Below, piece after piece: positions 60,829-64,000 of a stretch of 64,000 nt of DNA. Location: contig QEVG01000004.1 in the NCBI GenBank assembly GCA_003576905.1, positions 62,001-126,000 of the forward strand, read 5' to 3'. The translations under genes and the position numbers were made by a program. A model generated the notes under the pieces. The model had not been told where the DNA came from, did not search any database, and saw only the letters and a program-made list of their open reading frames with translations. This stretch comes from Planctomycetota bacterium. Its GTDB lineage: Bacteria > Planctomycetota > Phycisphaerae > UBA1845 > UTPLA1. Numbering within the stretch: the first letter of the stretch is position 1; each line of letters opens with the position of its first letter.

Positions 60829-62136
60829 TCAGCTTCCCAGCAGATCCGCGGTAAACGCCGCGATGTCCTCTTCGAGCGTTCCGCCGTAGTCGGCGCAGGT
60901 GGGGTTTTCGGCCGCCTGGGGCGTCTGGCCCAGTTTCGCTCGTACGAAGCCCGCGATATCAAGGGCGTCGATGATGGTGTCTTTGTTGATGTCACCGCGA
61001 AGAATGCAGCGGGTGATGCGGAAGCTCTTTGGCTCGAAGGGCTCGACCGTTTCATAGCCGATGCCCACGAGGACGCTGCCGTCTTCAGACACGGCGCTCA
61101 GCGTGCTGAAATCAAAGTTCGCGGGGAGCGTGACATTGTTCGACGTGAGGTAGTTCACGACGTCGACCATGCCCGTGGACTGCGTCCAGACGAAGCCCGT
61201 ATCGCCCGCCTGGTTGAAACGGTTGTAGCCCACCATCAGGCTGCCATCGGCGCTGATGCCGGTGACATCAGCGATTCCAAACGGCTGAACCGTTCCCGGC
61301 AGTTTTCCGATGCGCTGAACCACCCACTGACTCCCGTCCCACCGCCAGGCGGCGGCTTCGGCCAGCGAAAACTGGTTGATGGGCGGAAACCAGGAGTGAC
61401 CGCCGATGGTAAGACCGTCGGGCGTGACGCAGGAGGCCTCGGCGAAACCTTCCGTTTCTCGAAGAATGGTTCGAACTCCGTTGACCCAGACGGTCGGCCA
61501 CCAGTTTCCGAAGTTCGGGTTCTCGATCCATCCGACAATGACGGAGCCGTCCGCGCTCGCGGCGTTGGCGCGACCGCTCCCACAATTCTCGCATGTGCCG
61601 CTGCCGAGAGTTCCGAGGTCGACGACACCTGTGGCCTGCGTCCAGCTGGAGGGATGAGCGGAGCCTCCGGGCTGTCCCGCGCGCCAGTAAAGGCCGACAA
61701 GGGTCTGTCCATCTCCCGACAGTCCCCAGGCCGACGCGAGTGACTGGTCGAGGATTGCGGCGTCGGCCGGCATCGGGCCGCATACCTGCCAGCCGGAGCC
61801 AAGGGTCCAGAGGCCTTGCGTGGTGTGGGTGCCGTCGTCGCTGAGAATCGTTGCGGAGATTCGGGTGCCGTCGGAGGAGACATCCGGTGTGCCGGCGCCG
61901 ACTCCCAGGACCGGAACCGTGGCGCGCCCGAGCGGAACGATGCCGTCGACTGTGGTCCAGCGGAATGTCTCATACTCGCCGAACGTGTTACCGACGACGA
62001 CCGAACCATCGGCCGAGACGTCGGTCGCCAGGCAGGTACCGATCATTTCAAAGGTAACTTCCGCAGGGGCGAGATCGGGTAGTGCGCCTACGAGTGTTGC
62101 GGCCAGAAGGACTGTGCCGAACGATGCTGCTTTCAT
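60829..62136 (-). CDS. Exported HAF-type repeat protein with dockerin-like tail (second copy)
   Basis: 435 residues from ATG 62136 with GGAG seven bases upstream. Signal peptide FGTVLLAATLVGALPDLAPA. Repeats such as ATDVSADGSVVVGNTFGEYE, DVSSDGTRISATILSDDG and GISADGSLMVGYNRF form a beta-propeller of the HAF type, ending with a dockerin-like pair (GDINKDTIIDALDIAGFV and a degenerate second loop). A strong promoter lies about 240 bases upstream, so the leader is long. Confidence 0.86.
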   Translation of the reverse strand: MKAASFGTVLLAATLVGALPDLAPAEVTFEMIGTCLATDVSADGSVVVGNTFGEYETFRWTTVDGIVPLGRATVPVLGVGAGTPDVSSDGTRISATILSDDGTHTTQGLWTLGSGWQVCGPMPADAAILDQSLASAWGLSGDGQTLVGLYWRAGQPGGSAHPSSWTQATGVVDLGTLGSGTCENCGSGRANAASADGSVIVGWIENPNFGNWWPTVWVNGVRTILRETEGFAEASCVTPDGLTIGGHSWFPPINQFSLAEAAAWRWDGSQWVVQRIGKLPGTVQPFGIADVTGISADGSLMVGYNRFNQAGDTGFVWTQSTGMVDVVNYLTSNNVTLPANFDFSTLSAVSEDGSVLVGIGYETVEPFEPKSFRITRCILRGDINKDTIIDALDIAGFVRAKLGQTPQAAENPTCADYGGTLEEDIAAFTADLLGS

Positions 62137-62379
62137 TCCACATCTCCGGATATCAAGGGACGGTCGGACGCGAGGATGCGACCATCAAATCCCGTGGCGG
62201 CCCGCGGACCTGGGGCCGCACTCGGGCGGCAAGTCAGGTTCTGCCTCCGCGTATTCGCGCTGCCCCCGAGCGGCTTGACACGTCGGGATTCACAGCGCGC
62301 CGGCCCGGGGAAACCAACCGGCGTAGGAGGCCGTGTCGCGGTAACGCGATGGTTCGGCGTCGCGCCCGTAACGAAGCCA

Positions 62380-62408
62380 AGTATATTTCCTGGATGAGTT
62401 CCTTGCAA
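62380..62408 (-). promoter_or_regulatory. Promoter of the 60829 HAF gene
   Basis: On the minus strand TTGCAA (plus 62403-62408), 17-base spacer, TATACT (plus 62380-62385). Predicted start near 62373, giving a leader of about 237 bases. Confidence 0.6.
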
Positions 62409-62449
62409 GTTTCTCTGGGGAAAATTGTGCGGATTTTTTTGAGGATAAC

Positions 62450-62478
62450 TTGATGCGGTAAGTCGATTCTGTTATATA
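62450..62478 (+). promoter_or_regulatory. Promoter of the 62537 gene
   Basis: TTGATG (62450-62455), 17-base spacer, TATATA (62473-62478). Predicted start near 62485 and a leader of about 52 bases with no clear Shine-Dalgarno before the ATG. Confidence 0.6.
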
Positions 62479-62536
62479 GATACATGAATGGGGGCGGGGC
62501 CAGGCCGATCGCGCCTGCACGTGTCCACACTAAATT

Positions 62537-63781
62537 ATGCCAGATTCTATAGTTACAGATCTTGTCCACGAGAAACAGTCATTTGAAGACCATGCGCGCG
62601 CGGTTCTTGGGAGAATTCGAACCGCCCTCGCGGAGGTCTTTTCGGCGTTGGGGGTGAATCCGGCCAAGCCTCAGGAAGTCGCCCGGCGGTTCAATCTCAA
62701 CAAGAACCTGACCTGGAAGGTCTCCAAGATCATCTGTGAACGGGACCCCGCGGTTGCATTTCGCCATGTCCCAGGCCGGGCAGGAATCACCATCCTCCTG
62801 GAAACGCTCAAGAAGTCCGGCGCTCCGGTCAACGCGCTGGGAGACCTGAACAAGTCGTTTCATGATCTGGATCACCTGATCGATCTGCATGCGGGAGATC
62901 GCGAGACGTTTGAAATGATGCTGGGCAGCATCGCGCGCACGAACGACGCCCAGCAGCACGCCGAGGCGCAGCGCAAGCTCTCGTTTCGGGGCAATAGCGC
63001 CATCTGGGGCGTTCAGGCGCGCGTTCAGCTCTGCGTTAATTTCATCGCGCCCAGTGACGATCCGGCCTTCGTGGACCTGGCCTGGTTGAGTGGGCTGGTG
63101 GATTTTCGCCGACTCCGCGGCGACGCCACCTGGGCGATTGCCTCGGCACGAAAGGCGGCCGACGACGGCACGATTCTTCCGGTCGGCAACATCGAAGCCA
63201 TTGACCCGGATTTCGACGGACCCGATCGCGCACCTTTGCTCGGAAAGTTCTGTTCGGAACCGACGCCGAAGATTCGCGCGGAGCTTGGCCGGGACGGCTT
63301 CGTTCGTTATGAGCTTGTGGAGGGACGCATCGGCAATACGGCGGCTGAGACATGCATCATCGGAATTTTCGGCCGGCGCTTCCTGCGACGAATAGCGCGC
63401 GAGGGAGACACGATCGGCGAACACGTGGCGCGGCTCTACACACCGGTTGAGATGCTGATTCATGATCTGTTTGTTCATAAAGACCTGAGTTACGCGTTTT
63501 CACCCGACGTGGCGCTGTACAGTCAGCTTCCGAGCCATGCGCCCTTCCCCACCGGTGGCCGGGAAAAAGGACTGCTGCCGCTGTGGGAGCGGGTGCACGA
63601 TCTGGGTCGCGGCTCGTCGGCGGTACTGACGCCCGAACTTCCTCAGCATCACGAAATGATTAAGTCGGTGTTTGATCGGCTCAAGTGGTCGCCGGACGAC
63701 TTTCACGTCTTCCGATTTGAGATGCGCTATCCGCCGATTCCGACGCTGGCGGTCCTTCGCTACACGCTGCCCCAGTCATAG
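62537..63781 (+). CDS. Unrecognised cytosolic protein with HTH-like N terminus
   Basis: 414 residues, no signal peptide or transmembrane segment. Residues about 20-75 are helical and read like a winged helix-turn-helix (NPAKPQEVARRFNLNKNLTW, KVSKIIC). A second helical section follows (LETLKKSGAPVNALGDLNKS, FHDLDHLID). The C-terminal half is mixed alpha/beta with a conserved-looking RLYTPVEMLIHDLFVHKDL and HEMIKSVFDRLKWSPDDFHV. No family is recognised; a DNA-binding regulator of planctomycete-specific type is one possibility. It has its own promoter and no downstream partner within the window. Confidence 0.75.
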   Translation: MPDSIVTDLVHEKQSFEDHARAVLGRIRTALAEVFSALGVNPAKPQEVARRFNLNKNLTWKVSKIICERDPAVAFRHVPGRAGITILLETLKKSGAPVNALGDLNKSFHDLDHLIDLHAGDRETFEMMLGSIARTNDAQQHAEAQRKLSFRGNSAIWGVQARVQLCVNFIAPSDDPAFVDLAWLSGLVDFRRLRGDATWAIASARKAADDGTILPVGNIEAIDPDFDGPDRAPLLGKFCSEPTPKIRAELGRDGFVRYELVEGRIGNTAAETCIIGIFGRRFLRRIAREGDTIGEHVARLYTPVEMLIHDLFVHKDLSYAFSPDVALYSQLPSHAPFPTGGREKGLLPLWERVHDLGRGSSAVLTPELPQHHEMIKSVFDRLKWSPDDFHVFRFEMRYPPIPTLAVLRYTLPQS

Positions 63782-64000
63782 CCGACGGGCCGTGCGGACC
63801 GGGCTTTGCTCTTCTTCTGACGATTGCCGGGTATTTCGAGTGTGGTCGAGCGTTTTTACCGCCTGTTAGAATGTCGCCGTCCCGATTCCGCCCATCGTGG
63901 TCGGTGACCTTCCTGTTGTCGGCGTAGGTATCGATCCAGGGCCGGGTGTTCTGCGCATGTCGCTCCCGCAGTCTACTGAGGACCATGCAAGCACGCCGTC

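Larger units (their letters stand above)
62137..62536. other. Divergent intergenic region with two promoters
   Basis: 400 bases between the HAF gene and the 62537 gene. Two good sigma-70-type promoters face away from each other at 62380-62408 (minus) and 62450-62478 (plus), 41 bases apart. The roughly 237-base leader of the HAF gene contains no RNA motif I recognise. Confidence 0.55.

Noticed and set aside
62133-62408. 91-codon minus-strand frame in the HAF leader
   Set aside because: Its start lies at the -35 hexamer, upstream of the predicted transcription start, and the sequence is low-complexity; unlikely to be a leader peptide.
1-64000. tRNA genes, rRNA genes and CRISPR arrays
   Set aside because: No other T-arm with acceptor pairing, no rRNA segments and no regularly spaced direct repeats were seen. 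A tRNAscan/CRISPR scan could still reveal a degenerate case.

Overview
The window reads as a chromosomal segment of a GC-rich bacterium of the phylum Planctomycetota, probably a Phycisphaerae-like lineage. This is inferred from gene content rather than any marker-gene comparison. The pointers are secreted proteins ending in dockerin-like Asp/Asn-Gly repeats, PEP-CTERM tails, HAF-type proteins, DUF1573 proteins, FG-GAP repeat proteins, an ECF sigma factor paired with a kinase-TPR protein, type III glutamine synthetase and a membrane TPR transferase.

Layout. 1-2.6 kb: DUF1573, rhodanese and MauE-type membrane protein, an envelope thiol/sulfur-type cassette. 2.8-5.9 kb: a hexapeptide acyltransferase followed by an unusual protein joining an isoprenylcysteine-methyltransferase-like membrane domain to an NRPS condensation-like acyltransferase domain. 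5.9-10.1 kb: alpha/beta hydrolase, glutamine synthetase III, CoA-binding protein. 10.7-17 kb: two large convergent secreted proteases (subtilisin-like and trypsin-like), both with dockerin-like tails, separated by a strong hairpin. 17.4-24.4 kb: VOC protein, lipoprotein, DJ-1/PfpI protein, DUF1573-thioredoxin fusion, folA, small conserved genes and thyA. 24.5-28.9 kb: TPR membrane transferase, an overlooked 51-residue zinc-ribbon membrane protein, and the c-di-AMP pair cdaR-like/cdaA. 29-34.6 kb: 2-hydroxyacid dehydrogenase, alkyltransferase-like protein, a GH10-fold protein lacking both catalytic glutamates, and an hpt operon that appears to be transcribed leaderless. 34.6-42.3 kb: folK-dapL, SDR enzymes, a phosphatase-superfamily lipoprotein, a thioester-reductase-like SDR and a Cys-nucleophile hydrolase.

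42.4-48.4 kb is a decayed accessory region around the tmRNA gene. It holds a fragment of a DNA methyltransferase/type IIG restriction enzyme, a nonsense-broken DUF4258 gene, an FG-GAP gene, an internally deleted IS1380 transposase, ssrA (tag AKTLHANPELRMAA), a truncated Ser/Thr kinase and a truncated surface-protein gene meeting at a palindromic repeat, and a truncated IS3-family element.

48.4-62.1 kb carries surface and secreted proteins (peptidase S74 lipoprotein, FG-GAP-dockerin protein, a large lipoprotein, and a twofold repeat of HAF-dockerin plus PEP-CTERM genes) together with the ECF sigma/kinase signalling pair. The window ends with an unrecognised 414-residue protein that has a good promoter divergent from the last HAF gene.

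Several sigma-70-type promoters (TTGnnn, 16-18 bases, TAnnnT) can be read directly and support the chosen gene starts. All functional calls come from reading motifs and recalled family patterns; no database search was run.
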